DNA of 64,000 nt from CAG-411 sp050875145 (GCA_050875145.1 JBNMLH010000004.1:171441-235440); one strand, 5' to 3'. Positions 1 to 9,140 are shown, counted from the stretch's first letter. A program made the numbers and translations. The notes: generated by a model not told the origin, from the letters alone.

Positions 1-179
1 TAATACTGTTTTATGAGTGTTAGTAAAGGATTGCCGTTCAGTAAATCGTGTTATAATTTAGAAGCTATTCCAAAGGATGGGAGAGAAAACACAGGATAGT
101 ATTAAAATTGGAGAAAAAAATCAGAATGATACATAGTGTCGATGCTGCTTGGTAATGTAAAAATGAAGGAGAGGGTAAA

Positions 180-1538
180 ATGGGACAAGAAAAGGATAAG
201 AAATTTTTAGATGCAATGGAAGCTGACATCATGAATGCAGATATTCCAGAAATAGAAAAGAATAAGTTGATGAAGAATTTTCTTCATCTCAAGGTGCAAA
301 AAATCAATTTGATGATTACTGGAGCAACTGGTTGTGGTAAAAGTTCAACGATAAATGCCCTTTTTAATACAGAAGTTGCAAAAGTAGGAGTAGGTGTAGA
401 CCCGGAGACTATGGATATAGCTAGATATGATTTGGATAACTTGGTTCTTTGGGATAGCCCTGGTCTTGGTGATGGAAAAGAGGCAGATAATCGTCATGCA
501 AAAAATATTATTAAGAAGCTTAATGAAAGAGATGAAAATGGAAATCTTTTAATTGATTTAGTTCTTGTAATTTTAGATGGAAGCACGAGAGATTTAGGAA
601 CATCTTATGAACTGATTAATAGCGTAATTGTACCTAATTTGGGAGAAGATAAGGAAGGTAGGATTCTTGTTGCAATAAATCAAGCTGATGTTGCAATGAA
701 AGGACGTTATTGGAATTATGATGAAAATAAGCCAGAACCTCCATTAGTTGAGTTCCTTGAAGAAAAGGTTGTATCTGTACAAAAGAGAATAAAGGAAGGT
801 ACGGGAATAGATATAACTCCGATATATTATAGTGCAGGTTATAAGGAAGAAGGAATGGAACAATGTAGACCTTATAATCTTTCAAAATTATTGTATTATA
901 TTATCAAATTTACACCAAAAGAGAAGAGATTATCATTTGTTGATAATGTCAACAGAAATGAGGAAATGTGGAAAGATAATGATGAGTTAAAGGATTATAG
1001 AAAAGGAATACTTGAACAATTTGGTGAAACTGTATCTGATTGTGCGATGCAAGGCGCAGACATTGGTGGAGATATTGGAAGTATATTTGGTAGTGCAGGA
1101 AAGGTAGCTGGACGTGCTATTGGAGGCGTTGTTGGAGCCACAGTAGGAGTAGTTAAGGAAGTTGGAAAGCACATTCCGATAGTAAGACACTTTTGTGGTG
1201 GTAGTGGTGGTGGTTGTTATATTACAACAGCTACCTGTGAAGAATATGGAAAGCCAGATGATTGTTATGAATTAACATTATTTAGAAGTTTTAGAGATAA
1301 TTGGCTCATAAATCAACCAGATGGAAAAGAACTAATTGAAAAATATTATAAAACTGCGCCTGCTGTTGTAGAACTAATAAATAAACAACCAAATCGTACG
1401 GATATTTATCGTCATCTGAATGATACATATCTCTTACAGTGTTTAAAGTATATTGAAAAGGGCGAAAACGAAAAGTGTAAGGATTTGTATGTAAATATGA
1501 TGGAATATTTGTATGAGGAGCAAACTAAATGGCAGTAA
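180..1538 (+). CDS. P-loop GTPase with C-terminal Cys-containing (CFI-box-like) domain
   Basis: 452 aa. An Era/MMR_HSR1-like GTP-binding domain occupies about residues 40-250: G1 is GATGCGKS at 48-55, G3 is DSPG at 92-95, and the G4 position reads NQAD (167-170) in place of NKxD. A Gly/Ala/Val-rich stretch follows (about 285-345), which could associate with a membrane. The C-terminus begins with CYITTATCEEYGKPDDCYEL and resembles the CFI-box C-terminal domain found on many Firmicutes proteins; its role is unknown to me. The ATG follows the RBS AAGGAGAGGG. The stop overlaps the start of a paralogous GTPase by 10 nt, so the two are probably co-translated. The general GTPase call is safe; the cellular role is unknown. 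Membrane remodelling or defence is possible but unsupported. Confidence 0.8.
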   Translation: MGQEKDKKFLDAMEADIMNADIPEIEKNKLMKNFLHLKVQKINLMITGATGCGKSSTINALFNTEVAKVGVGVDPETMDIARYDLDNLVLWDSPGLGDGKEADNRHAKNIIKKLNERDENGNLLIDLVLVILDGSTRDLGTSYELINSVIVPNLGEDKEGRILVAINQADVAMKGRYWNYDENKPEPPLVEFLEEKVVSVQKRIKEGTGIDITPIYYSAGYKEEGMEQCRPYNLSKLLYYIIKFTPKEKRLSFVDNVNRNEEMWKDNDELKDYRKGILEQFGETVSDCAMQGADIGGDIGSIFGSAGKVAGRAIGGVVGATVGVVKEVGKHIPIVRHFCGGSGGGCYITTATCEEYGKPDDCYELTLFRSFRDNWLINQPDGKELIEKYYKTAPAVVELINKQPNRTDIYRHLNDTYLLQCLKYIEKGENEKCKDLYVNMMEYLYEEQTKWQ

Positions 1539-2221
1539 AGTTCAGTACATATCGTACGAGTGATATTGATAATAATCTGAAAAAAATGCAGATACGCCCT
1601 TTAGATGTGATGGTCACAGGAGTTACTGGAGCCGGAAAATCTACTACCTTGAATGCATTTTTTCAAAAAACTGTAGCCAAAGTTGGGGATGGAGTAGACC
1701 CCGAAACCATGGAATTGGATTCATATGAGTTGAATGATTTTTTTAGAATGTGGGATACTCCTGGACTAGGTGATGGTGTTGAGATAGACCAAATTCATAA
1801 AAAGAAGATGGTAGACCTTCTTTATAAAACATATGGTTCAGATGGAGCAACCTATGGATTTATTGATATGGTGCTTGTGATAATTGAAGGTGCAAATCGC
1901 GATATGGGAACTACATATACTTTGCTTAATGAGGTTGTTGTACCCAATATTCAAAATGATAGAATATTTATTGTTATTAATCAAGCAGATGTTGCTATGA
2001 AAGGTAGACATTGGAACTATTCTACAAGTACACCAGATACACAACTGTTGAATTTTTTAGATGAGCAAGCGTATTCTATTCAAAATAGAGTAAAGGAAGC
2101 AACGGGAATTAGTATTATGAAACCTGTTTATTATTCTGCTGAATATGGTTGGAATGTAGAAAAGGTGTTTGATTTTGTTATTGATAATATGCCAACACAG
2201 AGAAGAATATTAATGAAATAG
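1529..2221 (+). CDS. P-loop GTPase, short paralogue of the preceding gene
   Basis: 230 aa. G1 is GVTGAGKS (31-38), G3 is DTPG (76-79) and the G4 position is NQAD (151-154), the same unusual form as in the upstream gene. The phrases KVGxGVDPETM and NQADVAMKGRxWNY are shared by the two proteins, so they are paralogues. This copy ends right after the GTPase core and lacks the Gly-rich and Cys-containing tail. The 10-nt overlap with the upstream gene suggests a two-gene operon and perhaps a heterodimer. The function is not recognisable from sequence. Confidence 0.8.
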   Translation: MAVKFSTYRTSDIDNNLKKMQIRPLDVMVTGVTGAGKSTTLNAFFQKTVAKVGDGVDPETMELDSYELNDFFRMWDTPGLGDGVEIDQIHKKKMVDLLYKTYGSDGATYGFIDMVLVIIEGANRDMGTTYTLLNEVVVPNIQNDRIFIVINQADVAMKGRHWNYSTSTPDTQLLNFLDEQAYSIQNRVKEATGISIMKPVYYSAEYGWNVEKVFDFVIDNMPTQRRILMK

Positions 2222-2311
2222 TCTAGCTAATAAATATTAATAAAGAAATGTCGATTTTTTTGACTAAAAAAGAGTGTACTTATCTCTTGGTTGGGAGTGT
2301 GAAATAGGGTG

Positions 2312-2317
2312 TATAAT
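2312..2317 (+). promoter_or_regulatory. Candidate -10 box for the LRR surface protein
   Basis: TATAAT lies 18 bp after TTGGTT (2288-2293), in the 209-bp gap between the GTPase pair and the LRR gene. A short hairpin with a T run (TACAC-GAAA-GTGTA then TTTTT, about 2370-2390) sits between this box and the RBS and could attenuate the transcript. The -35 match is weak. Confidence 0.35.
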
Positions 2318-2430
2318 AAGTATAGTAAATATAGAAAATAGAATAAATATATGATATAATAAAATTAAAGTACACGAAAAGTGTATTTTTGGAAGAAAAA
2401 CATGAAAACAAAAATAGGGAGGGTTTCAAA

Positions 2431-4695
2431 ATGATGAGCAAAAAACTAAAGAAAGCAACGGTGGCAGTTGCAGCTTTATCTCTTGCAGTATCTGGTGTGC
2501 CAACAACGATATTTCCACAGAATGTGGCTATTGTAAATGCTTCTGTAGATGATGAAGTGTTTGAGAGTGGAGATTTTCGTTATAAGGTAACGGATAATAA
2601 TACCAAGGTTAGTATTCTTGGATTTACAGAGAGCGCAAAAGAAAAGACTACAGTAGAAATTCCAACTACAGTAAATTATGATGATTATGATTTTCCTGTT
2701 GCAGCGATTGAAGAAGAGGCATTTAAAGGGAACACAGCGATTACATCCATCGTATTTACAGACAAGGATGGAAACGTAACGAATCAGACGAATCTTTCTA
2801 AAATTGGAAAGTCTGCATTCGAGGGATGTACCGGATTGACAGCAGTGACACTTGCAGAGGGGGTAAAAATTTTAGGAAGTAGTACGTTTGAAGGATGTAC
2901 AAAGCTTACAACTGTAAATCTTCCGTCTACAATAGCAGAGGTAGATACAAGTCTTTATGGCAATAGTCCGTTTTTGAAATGTACAGAGTTACAGAAGGTA
3001 ACTTTTGCAGAGGGAACGACCAAGATTCCTAATAATATATTTGGAAATTGTGACTTTATCACGACAGCATCATTTAATATGCCGGAAACGGTAACTACGA
3101 TTGGTAGTGAGGCATTTAAAGGGGTAACAAAGCTTGACAGTATTACATTTTCAAAAAATTTAAAGACAATAGGGAGAAATGCATTTGAGGGGTGTAGTGG
3201 ATTAAAGAGTATTGCATTTCCTGCATCATTAACTACAATAGGAAGTAATAGTTTTGATGGTTGTGAGCTTTTAACAGAAGTAACGCTTCCAAAGAGTGTA
3301 GCTAAAGTAGAAACGAATCTATACGATAATAGTCCTTTTACAAACTGCAAAAATTTAAAAAAGGTTATATTTGAAGAGGGAATGGAGACTATTCCAGCCT
3401 ATATTTTAAGTGCAGCTACCAGTGTAAAAGAAGTGAGTATTCCAGAAACGGTAACAGCAATTGGAGATAATGCATTTAATGATGTTGCACAGTTAAAGAA
3501 CGTTACTTTACCAAAACAATTAAAATCAATTGGTAGAGGAGTATTTGCAGGATGTAGTGCGTTGACTGCAATTACATTTCCGGAAACATTGACAACAATA
3601 GGAAGTAACAGTTTTGAAAAGTGTAATCGTTTAACAGAAGTAACGATACCAAAGAGCGTAACAAAGGTAGAAACAAATCTATATGATAATAGTCCATTTA
3701 CAAATTGCGAAAATTTAACCAAAGTGGTATTTGAAGAGGGAATGGAAACAGTACCAGCTTATATTTTAAATGGAGCGAAGAGTGTGACGGAAGTAACTAT
3801 TCCAGATACTGTAACTGTGATTGGAAGAAATGCATTTGCAGAATGCAACGCTTTGGAAAATGTTAAATTGCCAAAAAATTTGACAACAATAGGAAGTAAC
3901 AGTTTTGAGAAGTGTAATCGTTTAACAGAAGTAACGATACCAAAGAGCGTAACAAAGGTAGAAACAAATCTATATGATAATAGTCCATTTACAAATTGCG
4001 AAAATTTAACCAAAGTGGTATTTGAAGAGGGAATGGAAGAAATACCGGCTTACATTTTAAATGGAGCAAGTAGTGTAACAGCAGTATGCATCCCAGCAAG
4101 TGTAACAAAGATTCAGAACAAAGCATTTGAAGGTATAAAAGATAAGATTACGATTTATGGATATGCAAATACCTATGCAGAAACTTATGCAAAAGAAAAT
4201 AATATTCCATTTGCATTGTATGGTGAGGCTCCGGTTATAGCAACACCAACACCAGTTGCACCAGTAACAACAGCACCAGTGCAGACACCAGAGGCACCAG
4301 CAACAACAGCACCAGTGCAGACACCAGAGGCACCAGCAACAACAGCACCAACACAGACGCCAAAGGTCACAGCAGTACCAACTAAGACACCAGAGGTAAC
4401 GGTAAAAGCACCAAAGAAAGTAACTGTGACTACAGTGAAGAGAAATAGTGCAAAAAAAGCAACGGTTAAGTGGAAGAAGATTGCTGGCGTAGCTGGTTAT
4501 CAGGTGACGTATTCTACAAAGTCTAATTTCAAGGCAGCAAAGACAAAGCATGTAGCGAACAGCAAAAATAGCTATGTGATTACCGGATTGAAAAAAGGAA
4601 AAGTTTATTATGTAAAAGTAAGAGCTTATAAGAAAAACAGTGCCGGCAAAAAGATTGTTGGTGCATATAGTACGGTAAAGAAGATTAAAAAATAG
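2431..4695 (+). CDS. Secreted BspA-like leucine-rich-repeat surface protein with C-terminal FN3-like domain
   Basis: 754 aa from the ATG at 2431, chosen because GGGAGGG lies just upstream and the protein then starts with a typical signal peptide (MMSKKLKKATVAVAALSLAV). Residues about 60-600 are LRR_5 (BspA/TpLRR) repeats with the phrases IGxxAFxGC, LxxVxxP and NSPFxNC. A Pro-Thr linker (about 603-658) contains a duplicated APVQTPEAPATT unit. The last 90 residues form a Lys-rich fibronectin III-like domain (KVTVTTVKR to VKKIKK). There is no LPXTG motif, so retention may depend on the basic C-terminal domain. BspA-like proteins commonly bind host or microbial surfaces; the ligand here is unknown. 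Two internal 159-bp DNA segments are almost identical (see the repeat entries). Confidence 0.85.
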   Translation: MMSKKLKKATVAVAALSLAVSGVPTTIFPQNVAIVNASVDDEVFESGDFRYKVTDNNTKVSILGFTESAKEKTTVEIPTTVNYDDYDFPVAAIEEEAFKGNTAITSIVFTDKDGNVTNQTNLSKIGKSAFEGCTGLTAVTLAEGVKILGSSTFEGCTKLTTVNLPSTIAEVDTSLYGNSPFLKCTELQKVTFAEGTTKIPNNIFGNCDFITTASFNMPETVTTIGSEAFKGVTKLDSITFSKNLKTIGRNAFEGCSGLKSIAFPASLTTIGSNSFDGCELLTEVTLPKSVAKVETNLYDNSPFTNCKNLKKVIFEEGMETIPAYILSAATSVKEVSIPETVTAIGDNAFNDVAQLKNVTLPKQLKSIGRGVFAGCSALTAITFPETLTTIGSNSFEKCNRLTEVTIPKSVTKVETNLYDNSPFTNCENLTKVVFEEGMETVPAYILNGAKSVTEVTIPDTVTVIGRNAFAECNALENVKLPKNLTTIGSNSFEKCNRLTEVTIPKSVTKVETNLYDNSPFTNCENLTKVVFEEGMEEIPAYILNGASSVTAVCIPASVTKIQNKAFEGIKDKITIYGYANTYAETYAKENNIPFALYGEAPVIATPTPVAPVTTAPVQTPEAPATTAPVQTPEAPATTAPTQTPKVTAVPTKTPEVTVKAPKKVTVTTVKRNSAKKATVKWKKIAGVAGYQVTYSTKSNFKAAKTKHVANSKNSYVITGLKKGKVYYVKVRAYKKNSAGKKIVGAYSTVKKIKK
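3589..3747 (+). repeat. Intragenic direct repeat, copy 1
   Basis: 159-bp segment of the LRR gene, repeated at 3880-4038 with one visible mismatch (a/g in the TTTTGAxAAG stretch). A more diverged third copy starts near 3230. The repeat encodes about 53 residues of the LRR domain. Confidence 0.9.
3880..4038 (+). repeat. Intragenic direct repeat, copy 2
   Basis: Matches 3589-3747 at all but one position; the period is 291 bp and stays in frame. Identity this high at silent positions points to recent duplication or gene conversion, unlike the older protein-level LRR repetition. Confidence 0.9.
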
Positions 4696-4735
4696 TGATA
4701 TTTTAAGAGAAGAAGAAAAAGAGAATTTTAAGAGG

Positions 4736-4769
4736 GAGAAACCAATGCACCTTATTGGTTTCTCTTTTT
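4736..4769 (+). terminator. Rho-independent terminator of the LRR gene
   Basis: GAGAAACCAAT pairs with ATTGGTTTCTC across a short loop and is followed by TTTTT, about 40 bp after the LRR stop codon. Confidence 0.85.
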
Positions 4770-4827
4770 AGTTAGTCAAATATGCTGTCATTTTGCTGAG
4801 AAGTATTGCAAGGATGCTTCAAAATGT

Positions 4828-4862
4828 AAGGGAGGTACACACTATCTTAGTGGACCTCCCTT
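4828..4862. terminator. Hairpin between convergent genes
   Basis: AAGGGAGGT pairs with ACCTCCCTT. It lies just beyond the 3' end of the minus-strand gene at 4903-7104. The T tract is poor on both strands, so termination is only likely by position. Confidence 0.5.
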
Positions 4863-4902
4863 ATTGCAATATTATGAAAATATAGAAACTTGTTTATCAG
4901 AG

Positions 4903-7104
4903 TTATTTAATTCTAATTTGTATAGTCTTTTTTACGTTTTTGCATTGAGCAGTAAGCTTTATAAGGCCTTTTTTCTTAGCTTTTAATTTGCCTGATTTTG
5001 TAATAGTGGCAAATTTTTTATTACTGATTTTCCAAATAATCTTTTCTTTTAATCCATATTTTTCAATACGATAGGTTGTGGTAGAACCTTTTTTTACTGT
5101 TGTATTTCCAATAATGGAAAGAGACGGTTTTTTAACGGTAACTTTAATCATTTTTTTTGTCGTGATACCATTGAATGTTACAGAAACGATAAGCTTCGTA
5201 CTTCCTGTACCTGTGGCTATGATACGGTACTTATTATTAGAGATTTTGGTTACCTTTGCTACTTTTTTATTGACAGAAGTCCAACGAATTGTACTTTTAT
5301 TCAAAACATCTTTAGAAATACCTTTTAATGTTATTATTTTGCTAGCATCTTTACTACCTTTATAATAGAGAGTTCCTTTATAACTGGATAGTTGAAAGGA
5401 TACTGCAGAATTTGTTACAGGAGGTGTAGGGAGTGGTGCTTCTGTGATAGCAGGTGTATTTGTATTTGTTGGTTGACTTGTAATAGCCGGAACAGTTGTT
5501 ATAGTTGGAATTGTTGTAGGTTCCGGTATATTGGTTACAGTTGGAAGTTGTGATACATCTGGTTGAAGGGTGTCAGTTGGCATAGGTGTAATATCTGGAG
5601 TATCTGTATATTTAGGTTGAGAGGAAGTGTTTGGTTGCTCTGAATAAGTCGGCATGTCTGAAACAGATGGAATATCCGAAGGGGTTGGAATATTCGAATA
5701 TGCAGGCTCAGTTGGAGTTGTTGAGTTAGCTGGTGTAGGTATGTCCGGGGTAACAACTGGTGTGTTAGGTTCTGTTGTTGGTGCTGGAGTAGCAGATATT
5801 ACATTGACTATATAATTTATGCTATAACTTTCTGAACCTTTTGTCACAGTAGCAGAAATTGTTTCGGTACCTGTTTTCAATGCTTTAATCATAAGATTAT
5901 TTCCTTTTTGTGTAAAGGAGATAATACCATTTTCAGCAAGATTTTCTGTTTTCCAAGATGTAGTCAGCCCTGTTGGTGCATTGAGACATAGCGTCGTTGT
6001 GTCGGCAACAATGAGATCTACAGTATTTTCTTCTTGAACTACATTAATGCCATAACTTTTTAATGTGTTTGTTAGTTTACTTATTTCAGAGTCAGAAGTT
6101 CCATTATTTTTTAGCATTACATTAAAGGTAGAGGTATCTGTTGGAAAGGCACCTGACTGGATGGTATCAATACCGCCTTCACGTCCACCAAGAGGCAAAA
6201 TAAATAATCCGGTATTTGTACAAGTAGTAAATGCTTCAGAGTTTATTTCATTAAAAGCAGTAGAAGAACCATTGGATGCCGGAAGGGTATAAGATAGAGC
6301 AGTAGTATCTACTTTTCTTATGACACCTCTACTGTTATGTAAGGAGTATGTAACCTCATTATAAGTAGCAGTTTCCTTAACGGTTACTTGTAAATTGGTA
6401 GAAAGCTTAGAAGTATTTGTAGTGACGGTTATAGTAGCAGTTCCCTCTTTTTTACCATAAAGAGTTACATTTCCAGTTGCTTTATTGATGTTACATTCTA
6501 CAATTTGGTTATCTGAAACGGATACAGTAATGTCCTCGTTTACTGTCTTTCCAGTATTGGATTTGAGAGTTAAAAAAACACTGGTATTTGCACCACCAGA
6601 TAAAACAGAAACCTTGTTTTCTGAAAATGAAATACTGTCAGCCACAATAGTTGTAGGTTGTATTTTAATAAACCATGTATACTCTTTATCGTTTATGTTT
6701 GCTTTTATTGGAATAATTCCCCCATTTTGATAGAAGAGTGGAACTGCATAATCGTTAATATGTACGGTACAGGAGGTTGCACGTTCTCCTTGTTGTAAAG
6801 TTAGGAGGGTATTATTTGATACATAATTAGAGTTATAGTTATCATCATAAGAAAAAGTAATACTGGCTCCAGAGATTATGGTACTGTCTAAATCAGCAAC
6901 AGAAAAAGTATAGTCTTGTCCGACGATTACTTGATAATAGTTATCTGCAGAATTGCAATTTGTGGTTTTGAATGTATGATCGGAAGGGATTTCAGCGGCG
7001 TAGGCTACTTGTATGCCCCTATACATATTTATAGGATGATAAGCAGATAAGACAAGACTGGTTGCTGTTACTAGTGCATAAAATTTTTTTGCTCTTTTTT
7101 TCAT
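4903..7104 (-). CDS. Secreted bacterial-Ig-like surface protein with Pro/Thr linker
   Basis: 733 aa. The start is the ATG at 7104 (MKKRAKKFYALVTATSLVLS), preceded on the minus strand by AAAGGAGTA; the longer open frame adds 16 residues with no RBS. After the signal peptide come Ig-like (Big_2-type) regions, a short LRR_5-like stretch near residues 310-360, and a long Pro/Thr/Ser linker (about 435-558). Two Ig-like domains close the protein and end in TIQIRIK. This last domain is shared with the proteins at 9141 and 12420. No sortase motif is present. The promoter at 7315-7344 is nearly identical to the one of the divergent redox operon, so the two are probably co-regulated. It is likely an adhesin or cell-wall-associated protein; the ligand is unknown. 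Confidence 0.8.
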   Translation of the reverse strand: MKKRAKKFYALVTATSLVLSAYHPINMYRGIQVAYAAEIPSDHTFKTTNCNSADNYYQVIVGQDYTFSVADLDSTIISGASITFSYDDNYNSNYVSNNTLLTLQQGERATSCTVHINDYAVPLFYQNGGIIPIKANINDKEYTWFIKIQPTTIVADSISFSENKVSVLSGGANTSVFLTLKSNTGKTVNEDITVSVSDNQIVECNINKATGNVTLYGKKEGTATITVTTNTSKLSTNLQVTVKETATYNEVTYSLHNSRGVIRKVDTTALSYTLPASNGSSTAFNEINSEAFTTCTNTGLFILPLGGREGGIDTIQSGAFPTDTSTFNVMLKNNGTSDSEISKLTNTLKSYGINVVQEENTVDLIVADTTTLCLNAPTGLTTSWKTENLAENGIISFTQKGNNLMIKALKTGTETISATVTKGSESYSINYIVNVISATPAPTTEPNTPVVTPDIPTPANSTTPTEPAYSNIPTPSDIPSVSDMPTYSEQPNTSSQPKYTDTPDITPMPTDTLQPDVSQLPTVTNIPEPTTIPTITTVPAITSQPTNTNTPAITEAPLPTPPVTNSAVSFQLSSYKGTLYYKGSKDASKIITLKGISKDVLNKSTIRWTSVNKKVAKVTKISNNKYRIIATGTGSTKLIVSVTFNGITTKKMIKVTVKKPSLSIIGNTTVKKGSTTTYRIEKYGLKEKIIWKISNKKFATITKSGKLKAKKKGLIKLTAQCKNVKKTIQIRIK

Positions 7105-7314
7105 ATGTAATACTCCTTTCAAATATGAATTGTGAATAGAATGGTAATCCATTGAAACTGCAATGTAAAATTAAAAAATTTGATAGAGTTGTGCTTATGG
7201 GGAAATATTGCAGTTTCAAAAGGATTACGCATAGTGAAAAAGCTTTTGCTGGTTTAAATATGCAAAGAATAAATGTAGAAATGTTTTTGCACATAATAAG
7301 AGCCAGCAATATAG

Positions 7315-7344
7315 AGTATAGTGCGTATAGTTACTATACAGCAA
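7315..7344 (-). promoter_or_regulatory. Promoter with palindrome-filled spacer (surface protein)
   Basis: On the minus strand: -35 TTGCTG (7339-7344), 18-bp spacer, -10 TATACT (7315-7320). The spacer carries GTATAGT-T-ACTATAC (7325-7339), a perfect 7-1-7 inverted repeat. The element matches the plus-strand promoter at 7457-7486 at 26 of 30 positions. The predicted transcript has a leader of about 200 nt before the gene at 7104. Confidence 0.8.
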
Positions 7345-7456
7345 TAGTAAATTATAAAAAGTTATAAATATTTTTTACAATAGAAAAAATATATTAGTAA
7401 TATAGAATAAAAAGTAGACTAAAAATAAAGAAAAAAATAAAAAGTATACAAAATGC

Positions 7457-7486
7457 TTGCTGTATAGTAGCTATACAGATTATACT
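7457..7486 (+). promoter_or_regulatory. Promoter with palindrome-filled spacer (redox operon)
   Basis: -35 TTGCTG (7457-7462), 18-bp spacer, -10 TATACT (7481-7486). The palindrome CTGTATAG-TAG-CTATACAG (7460-7478) overlaps the -35 box and fills the spacer. The leader before the ATG at 7536 is about 43 nt. A protein bound here would act directly on RNA polymerase, as a repressor or as a MerR-like distorter. The 7-1-7 symmetry of the sister site also fits a Fur/PerR-family operator. Confidence 0.8.
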
Positions 7487-7535
7487 GTTTTTAGAGAAAT
7501 GTAATAGAGAATAATAGAAGGGATGTAGATAATTT

Positions 7536-9083
7536 ATGAAGAAAAGGAAAATGGTAGTAAGTGTAATGTGCGCAGGAATGGCGTTGTCTTTGGCAGGAGG
7601 TATTAGTATTTATAATGACAAAGGACAAGCGCCTGTTGTTATGGCAGAACAAGTTAGTACTGGAAACGTTATATATGGAGGCGATGTAATTACGAACAAG
7701 GATATTACGTTAGCTGTTGGAGAAATGGCTACGGTTCGTACTAATTTATCTGGCAGTGTAGAATGGAAAGCTTTAGATGCGACAATTGTAAATGTGTTGA
7801 GTGCATCAGGGGGGCTTACTGGGCGAACAGAAGGAGATACGACAGTGACAGTGCGGGCAGCGGATGGAACAGCGGCATCTATTCGTGTACATGTGGTAGA
7901 AGCTAAGACCTATGAGGGATTTCAATATGTGGAAAATACGGATGGAACGATTAAAATTGTTTCTTATATAGGAAAAGATGAGAAAGATGTTGTAGTACCA
8001 GCTTATATTGATGGAAAACCAGTAACGCATATATCATATGGAGTATTTGGCGGTGTATCTGGAATTGATTCTATTGTATATGAAGAAGGCATTCGAGTAA
8101 TTGATGATTATGCGATGGCAAGAACTGCTTTGCAATCTGTTACGTTTCCTGCCAGTGTTAGCTATATTAGCGATAATTGTTTTTCACAGGGCAGTGTCAG
8201 CAAAGCTTATTGTGTAAAGGGGAGTGTGGCAGAGCAATATTTTATTGAAAATGGATGGAATTATGAAACAAAATCGTTACCAGAGGGTGCAAATTATGGA
8301 AAACCAGTTCGAGAAGTAGATACGACATTGGATGTAATTGAACCAGTTCCAGATGAAAGTGCAGTTACGGTTCTGACAGATAAAAATTTTGAAAAGGAAG
8401 TACATAATACTGCTGGTAAACTTGTAATTGATGTATCGACTACTTGGTGCAACCCATGTCAAAAGATGAAACCATATTATGAGCAGCTGGGAAAGAAATA
8501 TAAGGGAGAGATACGTTTTGCAAGCTTGGATGGTGATGATTATGGTAAGCTAGTGAAAGATTGTAATATTTCAGCTTATCCGACGTTGCTGTTTTACTCT
8601 GATGGAAAATTGATTGACAAATTTGTTGGAGGATTGGATTATGATGCATTGGAAGAAAAGATTTTAACTATATTTTCAGGAATACCATCTACAGCAGAAC
8701 CAGGGCAATTTGTAACGCCAGAACCTACCTCACAGGCGAAAGAAACAACAGCTCCGACAGGAACACCAAAACCTCAGGTAACGCCGGGACAAAGTAGTAA
8801 GAAACCGGGAAAAACAAAAGTGGCAAAGGTGATAAGTACAAAAAAGGGCAAGATAAAAGTGACTTTGAAAAAAGTATCTAAGGTGGATGGATATAAGATT
8901 ATAATCGCTGAAAATAAAACATTTTTAAAGAAGAAAGTTTTTTTTAGTAAAAATACTACCCTAACAATTCAGAAATTAAAGTCAGGGAAAAAGTATTATA
9001 TAAAGGCATACACCTATCGAAAAGACGGAACTAAGAAAATTTATAGTGCGGGAAGCAGTATCAAAACAGTTAAAGTAAAGTAG
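7536..9083 (+). CDS. Secreted Ig-like/LRR/thioredoxin fusion protein
   Basis: 515 aa. The domains in order are a signal peptide (1-37), a Big_2-like Ig domain (about 50-122), a short LRR_5 region (about 125-245), a thioredoxin fold (about 278-385), a Pro/Thr linker (385-425) and a Lys-rich FN3-like domain (428-515). The thioredoxin domain has the active site WCNPC (304-308) and the cis-Pro loop AYPT (Pro349), so it should be redox active. A thioredoxin joined to adhesin-type modules and exported is unusual. It leads an operon with a TlpA-like lipoprotein, a CXXC micro-protein and a 4Fe-4S membrane protein. This suggests that it carries reducing or disulfide-exchange power to the cell surface. 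The RBS GAAGGGATG stands about 16 nt before the ATG; a TTG start is not needed. Confidence 0.85.
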   Translation: MKKRKMVVSVMCAGMALSLAGGISIYNDKGQAPVVMAEQVSTGNVIYGGDVITNKDITLAVGEMATVRTNLSGSVEWKALDATIVNVLSASGGLTGRTEGDTTVTVRAADGTAASIRVHVVEAKTYEGFQYVENTDGTIKIVSYIGKDEKDVVVPAYIDGKPVTHISYGVFGGVSGIDSIVYEEGIRVIDDYAMARTALQSVTFPASVSYISDNCFSQGSVSKAYCVKGSVAEQYFIENGWNYETKSLPEGANYGKPVREVDTTLDVIEPVPDESAVTVLTDKNFEKEVHNTAGKLVIDVSTTWCNPCQKMKPYYEQLGKKYKGEIRFASLDGDDYGKLVKDCNISAYPTLLFYSDGKLIDKFVGGLDYDALEEKILTIFSGIPSTAEPGQFVTPEPTSQAKETTAPTGTPKPQVTPGQSSKKPGKTKVAKVISTKKGKIKVTLKKVSKVDGYKIIIAENKTFLKKKVFFSKNTTLTIQKLKSGKKYYIKAYTYRKDGTKKIYSAGSSIKTVKVK

Positions 9084-9140
9084 TATTTTGTGTTTATAGA
9101 AAAATATATGGCGAATAAATAAGGGAAAGGAAGATGTAAT

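Noticed and set aside
13..99. Short frame MSVSKGLPFSKSCYN at the window start
   Set aside because: 29 codons, no RBS and no recognised family; possibly the tail of something outside the window.
4057..4551. Long minus-strand frames opposite the LRR gene
   Set aside because: They are rich in Cys, Trp and Leu, a by-product of repeated codons on the other strand; no RBS or family match.
7152..7367. 71-aa plus-strand open frame
   Set aside because: It covers the divergent promoter region, has no RBS and resembles no family.
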